From assembly GCF_024347655.1 (NCBI RefSeq), contig NZ_AP025514.1, forward strand, positions 1,612,001-1,676,000: a stretch of DNA of 64,000 nt, in the 5' to 3' direction. The DNA comes from Vibrio toranzoniae. Its GTDB lineage: Bacteria > Pseudomonadota > Gammaproteobacteria > Enterobacterales > Vibrionaceae. Positions 18,726-27,437 of the stretch are shown one piece after another. Made by a program: the position numbers and the translations under genes. Position 1 is the first letter of the stretch, and every line of letters starts with the position of its first letter. A model generated the notes under the pieces. The model made no database searches, was not told the DNA's origin, and saw nothing but the letters and a program-made list of their open reading frames with translations.

Positions 18726-19364
18726 TTAATTTTCTAATTCAGAGGCATCATTCATAGAGGCCCAGATTTCTGAGCGTCTATTCTTGGATCTACCCTCTGA
18801 AGTTGCATTAGAGGCAATAGGGTTACTTTCACCAAACGAACGAATCACAAGGCGGTTTTTATCGACACCATCTTCGATTAAACCATCCGACGTAGTCAGC
18901 GCTCTTTGAAGCCCCAATGCTTGGTTGTAACCTTCTGCGCCCGTACTGTCAGTGTGGCCATCCACCGTAATCGCACTGCCGCTAGTCTTTAACTCGCTAG
19001 CTAGCTGACGCAATGCTTTACTGCCCATTGGCGTTAAGTTGTGTTGGTCAAAGCCAAAATGAAGACGTGCTAATAACCCGTGACGCTCTTGATTATTGAT
19101 CCAAGTCTTGCATCCTGATTGGTTCATGCCCAGATTGGATTGACTGGCTAACGCCTGTTTTAACTCGCTGCTGTCGGATTGATGCTCTATTTGCATAAAG
19201 CCCTGTCTGTGCTGTGCAATACCAACGACATCATCAACCGTGACACTATGTTGATATTCACTGAACGCAGTATCGCAATAAATGCTGATAACTTCTTCCG
19301 CATTGGCTGTAAGGCTAAACTGCAGTGTCGATAGGACGATTGAACCGATCATTAACTTTTTCAT
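18726..19364 (-). CDS. OmpA-family protein at the end of the Tad locus
   Basis: 212 aa with a signal peptide (MKKLMIGSIVLSTLQFSLTANA) and a C-terminal OmpA-like peptidoglycan-binding domain: LHFGFDQHNLTPMGSKAL, then ITVDGHTDSTGAEGYN and SKNRRSEIWASM. The N-terminal 90 residues are unassigned and contain two Cys. It starts 9 nt after tadG with an AGAGGAAAA ribosome binding site, so it is the last gene of the Tad operon. It probably anchors the pilus machine to the cell wall, as other vibrio Tad loci end with an OmpA-like gene; this role is inference. Confidence 0.85.
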   Translation of the reverse strand: MKKLMIGSIVLSTLQFSLTANAEEVISIYCDTAFSEYQHSVTVDDVVGIAQHRQGFMQIEHQSDSSELKQALASQSNLGMNQSGCKTWINNQERHGLLARLHFGFDQHNLTPMGSKALRQLASELKTSGSAITVDGHTDSTGAEGYNQALGLQRALTTSDGLIEDGVDKNRLVIRSFGESNPIASNATSEGRSKNRRSEIWASMNDASELEN

Positions 19365-19372
19365 ATTTTCCT

Positions 19373-20935
19373 CTAGTATAACTTAGTGATTCCGCTTGTT
19401 TTTGAGCCTTTACGGATGAGTTCTTCTATCTTTTCAATCAATTCATCTAGGTTAGATACATCGATGATGTCTTCATTTGGTTCTTCCACACAGTCTTGAA
19501 AACCACTCTGTTGGGACGCTCGAAAATCAATACCAATAACACCTATGTATAAGCCTGGTATTTCATTCCTTGCCTTGTCACACATACCTCTGTCGACTAA
19601 CCCTTTGAGGATGCCGTTATTTGGACTCTCCTGCCCATCACTTAAAATCAGCAGCATCTTGATTTTCTTGTTGTAGACTTGCTGTTCTTCTTGATCGGAA
19701 CTGTTCGGGTCACCGTCATGCAGAACCTGAGAGCCTCTTAAAATACCTTGAAAGGCCGCAGTACCACCGTCTGCCCACATCGAATTAATCGGATTCAAGT
19801 CTGAGAGCTTGTTCGATAGTCGAATGTTGGAAAACTGCGATGAGCTTGAAGAACCATGCGCGTTGAATAGATTTTTTCCACTCACACTATAGAAATTGGG
19901 CTTTAATCCCGACTTGTCAGTAAACATCGCCGAGACCGAACTCTGAAAGTCAACATAGCTGTAGACGTCGGCAACTCGGTAATAATCTTGATCAATCACA
20001 TCTTTAATACGTTTGGCGTACTTTCGATTGTCCGATTTTGGATATGAGCAACGTGACTGCCTGTCAGCACATCTAATCACGTCATTTTGCGAATATCGGC
20101 GCCAGTAATCCCAGTTGACATCGTTGTAGGAGTAAGGAGATACGTTCGTTTTATAGTTATCTTTGTAGCTCAACTGACTTGTCGCACGAGCTTGATTTCC
20201 CGAGACGATTTCCCTCGTTCGAACGTTAAAAGGCACAAAGCCAACTCGGTTAAGTAACTTATCTCCGGTGGTATCTTCTCCCAGTTCGTCACACACGTCT
20301 TTCCACTCTCCATCGACATAGTCCTGCTTAATCGATGTGCAAAGAATTTTGCTGGATATTTCATCGATGGCCGTTTTCAGGTCGTCGATTTTTATGTGTC
20401 GATTTGAACCCCAACTTTCGTTCATTGAACCTGAAAAATCCGACACAAACACAATGTCGATGTTGTTATCACCCAGATAGACAGGGTACTTTCTCGCTAA
20501 CGAACGCCCCGCTAGATCTTGCTGCTTATTAAATGAAGGAATAAAACTGCTCGCAAACCAAGAATCGTGTGTGGTCTTGGCATTCACTGTATATTCGATG
20601 TACTCAAGAGCCCCAGCCCCCTCATCTTCCGCTTGATGAAATCGGTCTGCAGAAAGGTGGATAGATTTGATATCACGCACATAGTTTTCGACATATTTGG
20701 TCGCGAGCCCACGAGCCTGATCCGGTTGGTCTTCAATAGTCACCGCTATGGCTGCGGCCTCTGCTGAATCTCGTAATCGACTGGTCTCTTGAACATAACG
20801 TGTGCCTTCCACCGCCCAAAAGGTCATCCCCATGATTGGAACAAGCAATAAGCCCATCCACACCACGGCAACACCTTGTTGTCTTTGGAGACTGATATGC
20901 TGGCGATTGATATGACGTCCATGCTGCATTTTCAT
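19373..20935 (-). CDS. tadG: TadG-like pseudopilin with von Willebrand factor A domain
   Basis: 520 aa. The N-terminus has the TadE/G-type hydrophobic segment (QRQQGVAVVWMGLLLVPIMGMTFWAVEGTRYV, residues about 17-48). From residue about 160 a von Willebrand A domain starts with the MIDAS motif FVSDFSGSMNESW and continues with LLILSDGQESPNNG near residue 430. Such TadG proteins sit in the inner membrane or on the pilus base, and the VWA domain may mediate adhesion. It begins just after the tadF stop, inside the operon. The middle region is Tyr/Asp/Ser-rich and poorly conserved. Confidence 0.85.
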   Translation of the reverse strand: MKMQHGRHINRQHISLQRQQGVAVVWMGLLLVPIMGMTFWAVEGTRYVQETSRLRDSAEAAAIAVTIEDQPDQARGLATKYVENYVRDIKSIHLSADRFHQAEDEGAGALEYIEYTVNAKTTHDSWFASSFIPSFNKQQDLAGRSLARKYPVYLGDNNIDIVFVSDFSGSMNESWGSNRHIKIDDLKTAIDEISSKILCTSIKQDYVDGEWKDVCDELGEDTTGDKLLNRVGFVPFNVRTREIVSGNQARATSQLSYKDNYKTNVSPYSYNDVNWDYWRRYSQNDVIRCADRQSRCSYPKSDNRKYAKRIKDVIDQDYYRVADVYSYVDFQSSVSAMFTDKSGLKPNFYSVSGKNLFNAHGSSSSSQFSNIRLSNKLSDLNPINSMWADGGTAAFQGILRGSQVLHDGDPNSSDQEEQQVYNKKIKMLLILSDGQESPNNGILKGLVDRGMCDKARNEIPGLYIGVIGIDFRASQQSGFQDCVEEPNEDIIDVSNLDELIEKIEELIRKGSKTSGITKLY

Positions 20936-20939
20936 TTCA

Positions 20940-21500
20940 TTATCTCCCAGGCATTATTGAAGACGAGCCAATCTTGACCGTGGTACTGGTGCCACTGTTG
21001 AAGAAGGGCTTGAACCAAGAGCTTTGCTCTTCACAAAGACTGATTCGGTACAGCGGATACACAACTCCCTTCTCTACGGGCGCCAAATCTGCATGATCGA
21101 GAATCGAATCGGTTTGGCAATTTAGGCTTCGATACTTACTGGTTGAGAATTCCGCGACATTCGTTTTATTGGTCAGTGACTCTATCTTGATGGCCACATT
21201 GTCTACTGGTGTATTAAGCATTCGACTTGCCACTTTCGCCATGTCTTCTAACTCTGCATTGGTTACGGGTAGATTTTCTCCTGCCAGCACGTCGGCATCA
21301 AAGTAACGAGTACGCTCTTTAATGACATTCACCAAAGCAAAGCTGGATCGATCGAGCTTGGCGCGCACGAGCAGCTGATAACTCAGGTCTGCAGCAAACA
21401 GGTAAACGCCCCACAAAGCCACAAGGATAAAAACTAACTCAATGGTGTAAGAGCCTTGTTGACGACTTTTTGAAAACACATCTTGATTAGGGAGCATCAT
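20940..21500 (-). CDS. tadF: TadF minor pseudopilin
   Basis: 186-aa TadE/F-family protein. The N-terminal hydrophobic segment follows a short leader (SRQQGSYTIELVFILVALWGVYLFAADLSYQLL), with the Gly/Glu cleavage region typical of prepilin-peptidase substrates. The remainder is periplasmic, with Cys residues near the C-terminus that could form a disulfide. Two adjacent ATG codons (21500 and 21497) are possible starts and overlap the end of tadE. Minor pilin of the Tad apparatus. Confidence 0.82.
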   Translation of the reverse strand: MMLPNQDVFSKSRQQGSYTIELVFILVALWGVYLFAADLSYQLLVRAKLDRSSFALVNVIKERTRYFDADVLAGENLPVTNAELEDMAKVASRMLNTPVDNVAIKIESLTNKTNVAEFSTSKYRSLNCQTDSILDHADLAPVEKGVVYPLYRISLCEEQSSWFKPFFNSGTSTTVKIGSSSIMPGR

Positions 21501-21969
21501 CTTCCCACCCCTCGTGTTCTAAGTTCAAAACCATAGTGCGTGAAATATCTCTATCCGCGGCTCCAGCCAACTTAATGACTGGCGTATAACGATAAGTAAC
21601 GGTGACCTCGGCTAAGTTGTAATTGAAGTTCAAGCCTTGATCAGAGTGTCCCCTATTCGCGATAAAATCATCATAGGTTTTGAAGTACTGACCTGCGATA
21701 GAGAACCTTGAGCTATCGATTAAGAAACTCCATAGATTGTCATCATCTTCGATTAACGATTTGAACTTAGTTTCGTACTGTTCGTTGATCCCTTTACCTT
21801 CATATATTTTGGTATTCCTGATGGTTTCTCTCAGCGAGTACTCGGTCATGTTCACAACATAGATTTGGTAACTCGATTCGAAGATCGCAAAGGTGGCAAA
21901 AAACAGAACAAGCGCACCGAGCACAAACTCAATCGCCGTCACGCCCTTCTGCTTGTTAAGACGCTTCAT
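21487..21969 (-). CDS. tadE: TadE minor pseudopilin
   Basis: 160-aa TadE-family protein. The leader and hydrophobic segment NKQKGVTAIEFVLGALVLFFATFAIFESSY carry the Gly plus Glu at position +5 of a prepilin peptidase site. The ATG at 21969 has a GGGAG six bases upstream and is preferred over a TTG two codons earlier. It overlaps the end of tadD and the start of tadF, so translation is coupled. Required for Tad pilus assembly in other species. Confidence 0.85.
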   Translation of the reverse strand: MKRLNKQKGVTAIEFVLGALVLFFATFAIFESSYQIYVVNMTEYSLRETIRNTKIYEGKGINEQYETKFKSLIEDDDNLWSFLIDSSRFSIAGQYFKTYDDFIANRGHSDQGLNFNYNLAEVTVTYRYTPVIKLAGAADRDISRTMVLNLEHEGWEDDAP

Positions 21970-22693
21970 CGTCAACTCCCAACTGAGTTAGTTCAGCAGC
22001 AATGCTCTGGATCTCTTCCGCCGAGAAGTCACCTTTGAGTAACTTCTTGGCTGAGTCGATTTGCTGGGTTTTCATCAGTGCAATAGCCAGATTCGCTTTA
22101 ACGGTTTTATTCGCTGGGTCTTCTTTTAAAACCGGAGCCAATGTTTGAATCGCTTGTTGATACTCACCATTGGCCATTTGAATCATTGCGATGTTGTTCT
22201 TAACAACGACGTCGTCATAACCGCGTAAACGTGCTTGGTTGAGCTGTTGCTGTGCTTCATCGTATTGCCCAACTTTGGTGTAAGACACACCGAGCAAGAC
22301 GTGAATTTGACCTGTTCTGTTTCCAGCATCGATAGAGGCTAAGTAAGCAGAAATAGCACTTTCGATGTCATTTTTTGCATCAGACACTTGGCCTTCTAAT
22401 TGGTACAAGTTGGGATTTTCGAACCCCGCTTTTTGCAAGTGTTGGACATAAAAATCAGCCGACTCGATATCCCCTTTATGGAAATATGCCCATGCTAGAT
22501 TCTCTTTCACCTCTGGATCTTCGGAGCCTTGCTCTAACAGGGATTTGTAATAACTAATCAAGCCATCATAGTTCTTCACTTTTTCCATGCTAGCGACGTC
22601 GGCAAGCTGTAAGCCTTGTTGTGACGGTGCCGATTGACAGCCCGCCAACACACTCAACGTGAGCAAAATGAAGCCGATACGTTTTCCAATCAT
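21956..22693 (-). CDS. tadD: TadD tetratricopeptide lipoprotein
   Basis: 245 aa. The lipoprotein signal IGFILLTLSVLAGC has an LAGC lipobox. The rest is TPR-like helical repeats (AWAYFHKGDIESADFYVQHL, VSYTKVGQYDEAQQQL, IAMIQMANGEYQQAI). TadD-type pilotins help secretin or pilus assembly at the outer membrane. The ATG at 22693 (GGGAG eight bases upstream) is preferred to a TTG two codons before. It lies between tadC and tadE in the operon. Confidence 0.87.
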   Translation of the reverse strand: MIGKRIGFILLTLSVLAGCQSAPSQQGLQLADVASMEKVKNYDGLISYYKSLLEQGSEDPEVKENLAWAYFHKGDIESADFYVQHLQKAGFENPNLYQLEGQVSDAKNDIESAISAYLASIDAGNRTGQIHVLLGVSYTKVGQYDEAQQQLNQARLRGYDDVVVKNNIAMIQMANGEYQQAIQTLAPVLKEDPANKTVKANLAIALMKTQQIDSAKKLLKGDFSAEEIQSIAAELTQLGVDDEAS

Positions 22694-22705
22694 TCGCAAT
22701 TCTCC

Positions 22706-23548
22706 CTAGATGCTCAATGTCATTTGCATGATGCTCGGCGCGAGAATCAGGATAACGATTGGGAACATGATGAAGAGGATCAATGGCACACTCATCTTCG
22801 CAGAGAGCTTACCCACCTTTTCCTCGACCGTAAGAATCTGGACTTTTCGCATATCTTCTGCGAGATCACTTAACACATGCGCCACGGATGTGCCGTATTG
22901 CAAGTTTTGAATGATGGTCAGTACAAAGCTTCGAACGGGTGGCGTCGGAATACGTTCACTCAGGTCATTAAGCGCCTTTTCTAGACCGTGAATTTTCGCA
23001 GAGTCGGATGTGCGCTTAATCTGGTAACAAAGGTCGGAATCAAATTCGGCTAACTCTTTACCCAAATAGACCAATGCCGCTTCAATCGTCATACCGGTTT
23101 GCACACATACCGACATCATGTCGAGCAAGTACGGAAGTTGAGCTGAAGTTCTGCTAATCAACATCTTGCGTCGCATTTGCAGTAAGGTATCTGGCACGAC
23201 GATGACAGCAATCAGCGAAAAAATAACCACGATCATTTTGTTGGTTGATGACATATCCCCTAATAACACCAACCCAGAAACCAACGCCAATACCAATAAC
23301 TTGGCAGGGAAATAGAACTTCGCCCATTCGGTGTTGTAATAGCCGGCCTCAATCATTTTTTGCTCGAGTTCATGCCGATGCTCCTTACCAAAACGAACAA
23401 AAAAGCGATTTACGCGTGAAGGCGGACGGACCGAATTATCCCCGATATAGAGCGCAACCTTCTTATGTCGTTGGTCTCTACGAATCGAGTCGACTATTAG
23501 AAATAGTAGCGAAAAGAACAGAATAATAAGGGAAGCTAATAACATCAT
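22706..23548 (-). CDS. tadC: TadC inner-membrane platform protein
   Basis: 280-aa T2SSF-domain protein that pairs with TadB to form the inner-membrane platform under the TadA motor. Hydrophobic segments lie at about residues 2-18, 85-100, 105-125 and at the C-terminus (MSVPLILFIMFPIVILILAPS). The conserved QLPYLLDMMSVCVQTGMTIEAAL motif is present. The ATG at 23548 has an AGAGGAG eight bases upstream and its ATGA overlaps the tadB stop; upstream codons in frame are not needed. Confidence 0.9.
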   Translation of the reverse strand: MMLLASLIILFFSLLFLIVDSIRRDQRHKKVALYIGDNSVRPPSRVNRFFVRFGKEHRHELEQKMIEAGYYNTEWAKFYFPAKLLVLALVSGLVLLGDMSSTNKMIVVIFSLIAVIVVPDTLLQMRRKMLISRTSAQLPYLLDMMSVCVQTGMTIEAALVYLGKELAEFDSDLCYQIKRTSDSAKIHGLEKALNDLSERIPTPPVRSFVLTIIQNLQYGTSVAHVLSDLAEDMRKVQILTVEEKVGKLSAKMSVPLILFIMFPIVILILAPSIMQMTLSI

Positions 23549-24447
23549 GCGCGTACTCCTCTCACTAACAACCAAACAAGAAATAGACCGAACAGTTCAC
23601 TACCCAACACGTAAAACAATACAAGCCTTCCTTCTGGATCGTAGAGAACAAAATCCACATTAGCGGGATTAACGTAGTTGAGAATAAGCATAAAAATCAG
23701 AGGAATAGCCGCAACTATTTTGGCGGAAATTCGAGCCTCCGAAGTCATCGCCATTTTCTTTTTCTCTAGCGTTCGAGAGTCCACTAGCACTCTAATCAGC
23801 CGCGCCATCACGCCCTTAAGTTGCCCACCTCGAGCTATATTCGCCCTGATAGTCACGGTAAAGAATAGAAACTCTGGGTAGGGGTAGTTTTTGCACGATC
23901 GTTGAAGCACCACCTCTGGTGACTCACCCAACTTCAGTCGGTCACCCATTAGCTTAAATTCGCGGCCTATCGGGTTGTGCATCACATCGCCTACATAACT
24001 GATGGCTTGCATTAAGCTGTCACCTGCAGTGACCGCACTCATTAGAATATTCAGCGCATCTGGGAACGTATTCTCAAATTCGCGACGTCTTCTTGTCACT
24101 AGGAACCGATAACCGCAAAATGTAAATACCATAGATGAGCCCAGCACTAACCACGTATTGGTGATTGATAGCAATTCAACAACGATGTACCAAGATGCGA
24201 TGATGCTGCCCGTAATATAGAGCGCAATGTAAAGAGAAGAACGCGGGCCTAACACCATTAACGTGGGTGATACGGACTCTTTGAACTTTTGCCAGTTTTG
24301 TTTACGAACCAAAGACTTGACGTTAATAGCATTGAAGTTTTCAGCTTCTATTTCTTCAATATTGAAAAACTGATTAACCTTTTTTACGTTTGAATCTCGG
24401 ATCAAAAGCAGCACAAACGCAAACAGGATTAACGAAAGCCAAAGCAT
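23545..24447 (-). CDS. tadB: TadB inner-membrane platform protein
   Basis: 300-aa T2SSF-domain platform protein. An N-terminal membrane segment (MLWLSLILFAFVLLLI) is followed by paired helices at about residues 75-115, the core FPDALNILMSAVTAGDSLMQAI and RGGQLKGVMARL, and C-terminal membrane helices. Spacing to tadA is one base, and the stop overlaps tadC. Works with TadC and the TadA ATPase in Flp pilus extension. Confidence 0.9.
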   Translation of the reverse strand: MLWLSLILFAFVLLLIRDSNVKKVNQFFNIEEIEAENFNAINVKSLVRKQNWQKFKESVSPTLMVLGPRSSLYIALYITGSIIASWYIVVELLSITNTWLVLGSSMVFTFCGYRFLVTRRRREFENTFPDALNILMSAVTAGDSLMQAISYVGDVMHNPIGREFKLMGDRLKLGESPEVVLQRSCKNYPYPEFLFFTVTIRANIARGGQLKGVMARLIRVLVDSRTLEKKKMAMTSEARISAKIVAAIPLIFMLILNYVNPANVDFVLYDPEGRLVLFYVLGSELFGLFLVWLLVRGVRA

Positions 24448-24448
24448 A

Positions 24449-25720
24449 CTAGGCCCCCTTAAACGATGCTTTCAGCTCTTCATAGAGCCCGAAGAATTGC
24501 GCTTTTTTCACAAGCTCAGATCGTTGCATAATACCGTCGGTCACGAATTCGCCTTTTACGGTTTCTCCGTAGTGGGCGTCGTCATAACGAAAACGATAAA
24601 TCTCTTCCATCACGACGCTGTCGCCTTCTAGGCCCACGATTTCCGAGATGCTTGTGATTTTACGAGACCCATCGCGTAGCCTGTTGACCTGAACAATCAT
24701 TTGAACGGCACTCACGATCGTTCTTCTAATCGCATCCAGAGGCTGATTTAAGTTCGCCATCATGACCATAGATTCAACGCGAGCAATCGCATCGCGCGGT
24801 GTGTTGGCGTGCAACGTAGACATCGAACCATCGTGTCCGGTGTTCATGGCTTGCAGCATTTCGAACGCTTCAGAGCCACGACACTCACCAAGAATAATGC
24901 GGTCTGGACGCATACGAAGTGCATTGATCACTAACTCACGCTGAGTTACTGCTCCTGTCTGTTCAACACTTGAAGTACGTGTTTCCAGCCGAACTAAATT
25001 GGGTTGCTGGAGACGCAACTCAGCTGCATCCTCAATCGTAACGATACGTTCATCCTCAGCGATGTATTGAGACAGCGCGTTGAGCAACGTGGTTTTACCT
25101 GATCCGGTACCGCCAGAGATCAGTACATTGATACGACAGCGAGAAGCGATCATCAGCACTCTTGCCATGTCTGGAGACATCGAACCGAAGCCAATCAAAT
25201 CTTCAAAACCGATGTTCTGCTCTCTGAACTTACGAATGGAGATCGATGTGCCATCTAAAGAAATCGGAGGAATAACGATATTTACACGGCTACCATCTTC
25301 CAACCTGGCGTCGACCGTCGGAGAAAGTTCATCGACCCGTCTTCCCACACGTGACGCAATACGTTTGGCAATGGCTAACAACTGCTCTTCATTCACAAAC
25401 GAGACTTCGGATTTTTGTACCTTACCGTGTCGTTCGAAGAAGATATTGTTTGGCCCATTAACCATAATATCGGAGATAGACTGGTCTTCTACTAAGGGTT
25501 GCAAAGGACCCAAGCCAAACAGTTCATCGATTAAGCTTTTCACTAGCCCTGACTTCATCATTGATGTGATCGGTCTTTGGTAACTATTAGCCAACAGATC
25601 AACCGCTGCTTGTATCTGTGATTCAAGGTCTCGACGACTCATTTTCTGAACCGCTTCTGCATCTAACGCTTCAAAGATCTGGCCACGAAATGCAAGGTAT
25701 AAGTCTTTGTTAGAACTCAT
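24449..25720 (-). CDS. tadA: TadA secretion ATPase (CpaF family)
   Basis: 423-aa hexameric ATPase of the VirB11/PilT superfamily, the motor that drives Flp pilus assembly. Walker A is GGTGSGKTTLL at about residues 203-213, the Asp box and Walker B region lies at LRMRPDRIILGECRGSEA, and the His box is TGHDGSMSTLHANTPRD. The N-terminal domain contains the CpaF-type LGPLQPLVEDQSISDIMVNG. Its start overlaps the tadZ stop by ATGA. Expected in the cytoplasm beneath TadB/TadC. Confidence 0.95.
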   Translation of the reverse strand: MSSNKDLYLAFRGQIFEALDAEAVQKMSRRDLESQIQAAVDLLANSYQRPITSMMKSGLVKSLIDELFGLGPLQPLVEDQSISDIMVNGPNNIFFERHGKVQKSEVSFVNEEQLLAIAKRIASRVGRRVDELSPTVDARLEDGSRVNIVIPPISLDGTSISIRKFREQNIGFEDLIGFGSMSPDMARVLMIASRCRINVLISGGTGSGKTTLLNALSQYIAEDERIVTIEDAAELRLQQPNLVRLETRTSSVEQTGAVTQRELVINALRMRPDRIILGECRGSEAFEMLQAMNTGHDGSMSTLHANTPRDAIARVESMVMMANLNQPLDAIRRTIVSAVQMIVQVNRLRDGSRKITSISEIVGLEGDSVVMEEIYRFRYDDAHYGETVKGEFVTDGIMQRSELVKKAQFFGLYEELKASFKGA

Positions 25721-26958
25721 TTAACACGCACCTTGTTCAACCAAGAGCTCATGCCCTTTTGATCCACAGGTTGGCCGTTGATCAGTTTCACTAGTTGTTC
25801 CATAGAACGGCTAATATGACGATCATGCTTATGCCCTCGCTTACCATCGATAAGGATGTGTGCTAACGATTTGCAATAGTCGACTTCGAGATCAACATTT
25901 GATCCTAAATATTTAGTGAGATCGGACTTTTGTAACACGTAAGCATTTTCCGGACGGTGATAGTTCAGCATCGTAATAACACGAGTCCGCGACGACAACG
26001 AGATCTGTAAGCTAGAGATTTTTTCAATCAGTCGTTTAACGCTTCTTACGGACGATATCGACGCATCTAACACCAACACAACCACATCGAAGTTTTCTAC
26101 CAAGAGTTGAGGTTCAACTTTGAAATCCACACCACCGGAAAAATCTTCAATAATGAAATTGGTGTTTCTCGCGAGTAACTCACACAGAGTTTGATTGTAG
26201 TTAAGAACATCGTTTTGGCTCATATCGCCATCAATCGCCAACAGACGTAAATTTTTACGAGCTTTGAATAGGTAACTCAGCGCCCCTTCCTCATCCATTT
26301 CATGCAATGGCGCGGTGAACTCATCAATGGTTCGCGGCTTAAAGTCCTTTAGCCCTAGCAAAACATCAATATTAGTATCAGCATATTGATGGTCGACAAG
26401 AATCGTGTCTGAACCTTGTGTCGATAATAGTGAGCTGACCTCAGTTGCAATAAATGATGCGCCTACTCCACCTTTTGAGCCCACAATCGCGACTCGCTTC
26501 GCCTTGCGTTTCTGGCTCACACCGGAGAAAGTCTTAAGATTTTTGCTAACGTGAGTAAAAAAGTCAGCAAACTCTTGCTTATTTACCGGCCAGAAAACGT
26601 AATAAAACCCCATGTCTTTCAGAGCTCGAAGCGTAGAAATAGCATCCTCTTTACCAATCACGACCACCCCTTTGTGTGTGGGTAGTTTGCTGACAAAAGA
26701 TTTAGCGTCTTCAACAACATTGGTCGATTCATTTAGTTCTAGAATCACAATGTGGCTACTTTGTTGCTCTGTCAGCCTAGTCAAACTGGCATTGGCTTTA
26801 ACGCACGCCGGATCATTCCATCCTTCAAATCGAAAGACTTCTTGAACAAGGTCTAAACACTCTTGAGATTGATAGAACAAAGTACATCCGGCGACACCTG
26901 TCGTTCCTGTCTGAACTGGCTTAGCCTTCGTTGTTAATGCTTTAGTCAAGTCAAACAT
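25717..26958 (-). CDS. tadZ: TadZ/CpaE polar-localisation ATPase
   Basis: 413 aa. An atypical receiver-like N-terminal domain (about 1-140) is followed by a ParA/MinD-type ATPase domain with the Walker A-like VGSKGGVGASFIATEV and LVDHQYADTNIDVLLGL. TadZ proteins direct Tad assembly to a cell pole. The start ATG has GGAGAACAATA upstream and its TAATG overlaps the preceding lipoprotein gene by one base. The Ser/Thr that normally ends the P-loop is Ala-Ser here (GVGAS), a common TadZ variant. Confidence 0.88.
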   Translation of the reverse strand: MFDLTKALTTKAKPVQTGTTGVAGCTLFYQSQECLDLVQEVFRFEGWNDPACVKANASLTRLTEQQSSHIVILELNESTNVVEDAKSFVSKLPTHKGVVVIGKEDAISTLRALKDMGFYYVFWPVNKQEFADFFTHVSKNLKTFSGVSQKRKAKRVAIVGSKGGVGASFIATEVSSLLSTQGSDTILVDHQYADTNIDVLLGLKDFKPRTIDEFTAPLHEMDEEGALSYLFKARKNLRLLAIDGDMSQNDVLNYNQTLCELLARNTNFIIEDFSGGVDFKVEPQLLVENFDVVVLVLDASISSVRSVKRLIEKISSLQISLSSRTRVITMLNYHRPENAYVLQKSDLTKYLGSNVDLEVDYCKSLAHILIDGKRGHKHDRHISRSMEQLVKLINGQPVDQKGMSSWLNKVRVK

Positions 26959-27437
26959 TATTGTTCTCCTACCAATCGAGACTTGTAAGCCACTTGCTTC
27001 AAGCGCATCGACTCAGCAAAGCAGTCTGGCTGCCTCAACCGAACGTGAATCTGTGCTGGCGTGCATTCTTGAGTCTTCAAACGCGTTAAGGTCACCTGAA
27101 TCTTTAAGTCGCTCGGCAACAGCTGAGCGCTTCGATACAAGACTCTTTGTGGCGCGATGACATGCGACGGATATTGATCGAAGATCGCCTGCAACATCTG
27201 TTTGCTGCGGTTTGATTTGTAATCCACGATATAGGTGGCTTCTTTATCCATTGACTCAATATCTTGAATCAACTCGTTAAGTTGCTTGCCCGTTTCAGCG
27301 CGATTTTTCATCGTAAAGTCAAAGCTGTGATGCTCTTTGTACACCAAGGCTTCAGCGCCATGTCCGACAAAATATTGCTCCGAGGCACAGCCTAAAATTG
27401 TCGAGGTAAATAACACCATTAATAGTAATTTCTTCAT
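26958..27437 (-). CDS. Tad-locus lipoprotein (RcpB/CpaD-position)
   Basis: 159-aa putative lipoprotein; the signal LLLMVLFTSTILGC ends in an ILGC lipobox. The mature part has no domain I can name but includes a paired Cys region (ECTPAQIHVRLRQPDC). The ATG at 27437 is chosen: it has GGAGGG upstream, and its ATGA overlaps the rcpA stop. A longer open frame to 27506 would run into rcpA. Its place between the secretin and tadZ corresponds to rcpB/cpaD of other Tad loci, so a secretin-accessory role is likely. Confidence 0.75.
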   Translation of the reverse strand: MKKLLLMVLFTSTILGCASEQYFVGHGAEALVYKEHHSFDFTMKNRAETGKQLNELIQDIESMDKEATYIVDYKSNRSKQMLQAIFDQYPSHVIAPQRVLYRSAQLLPSDLKIQVTLTRLKTQECTPAQIHVRLRQPDCFAESMRLKQVAYKSRLVGEQ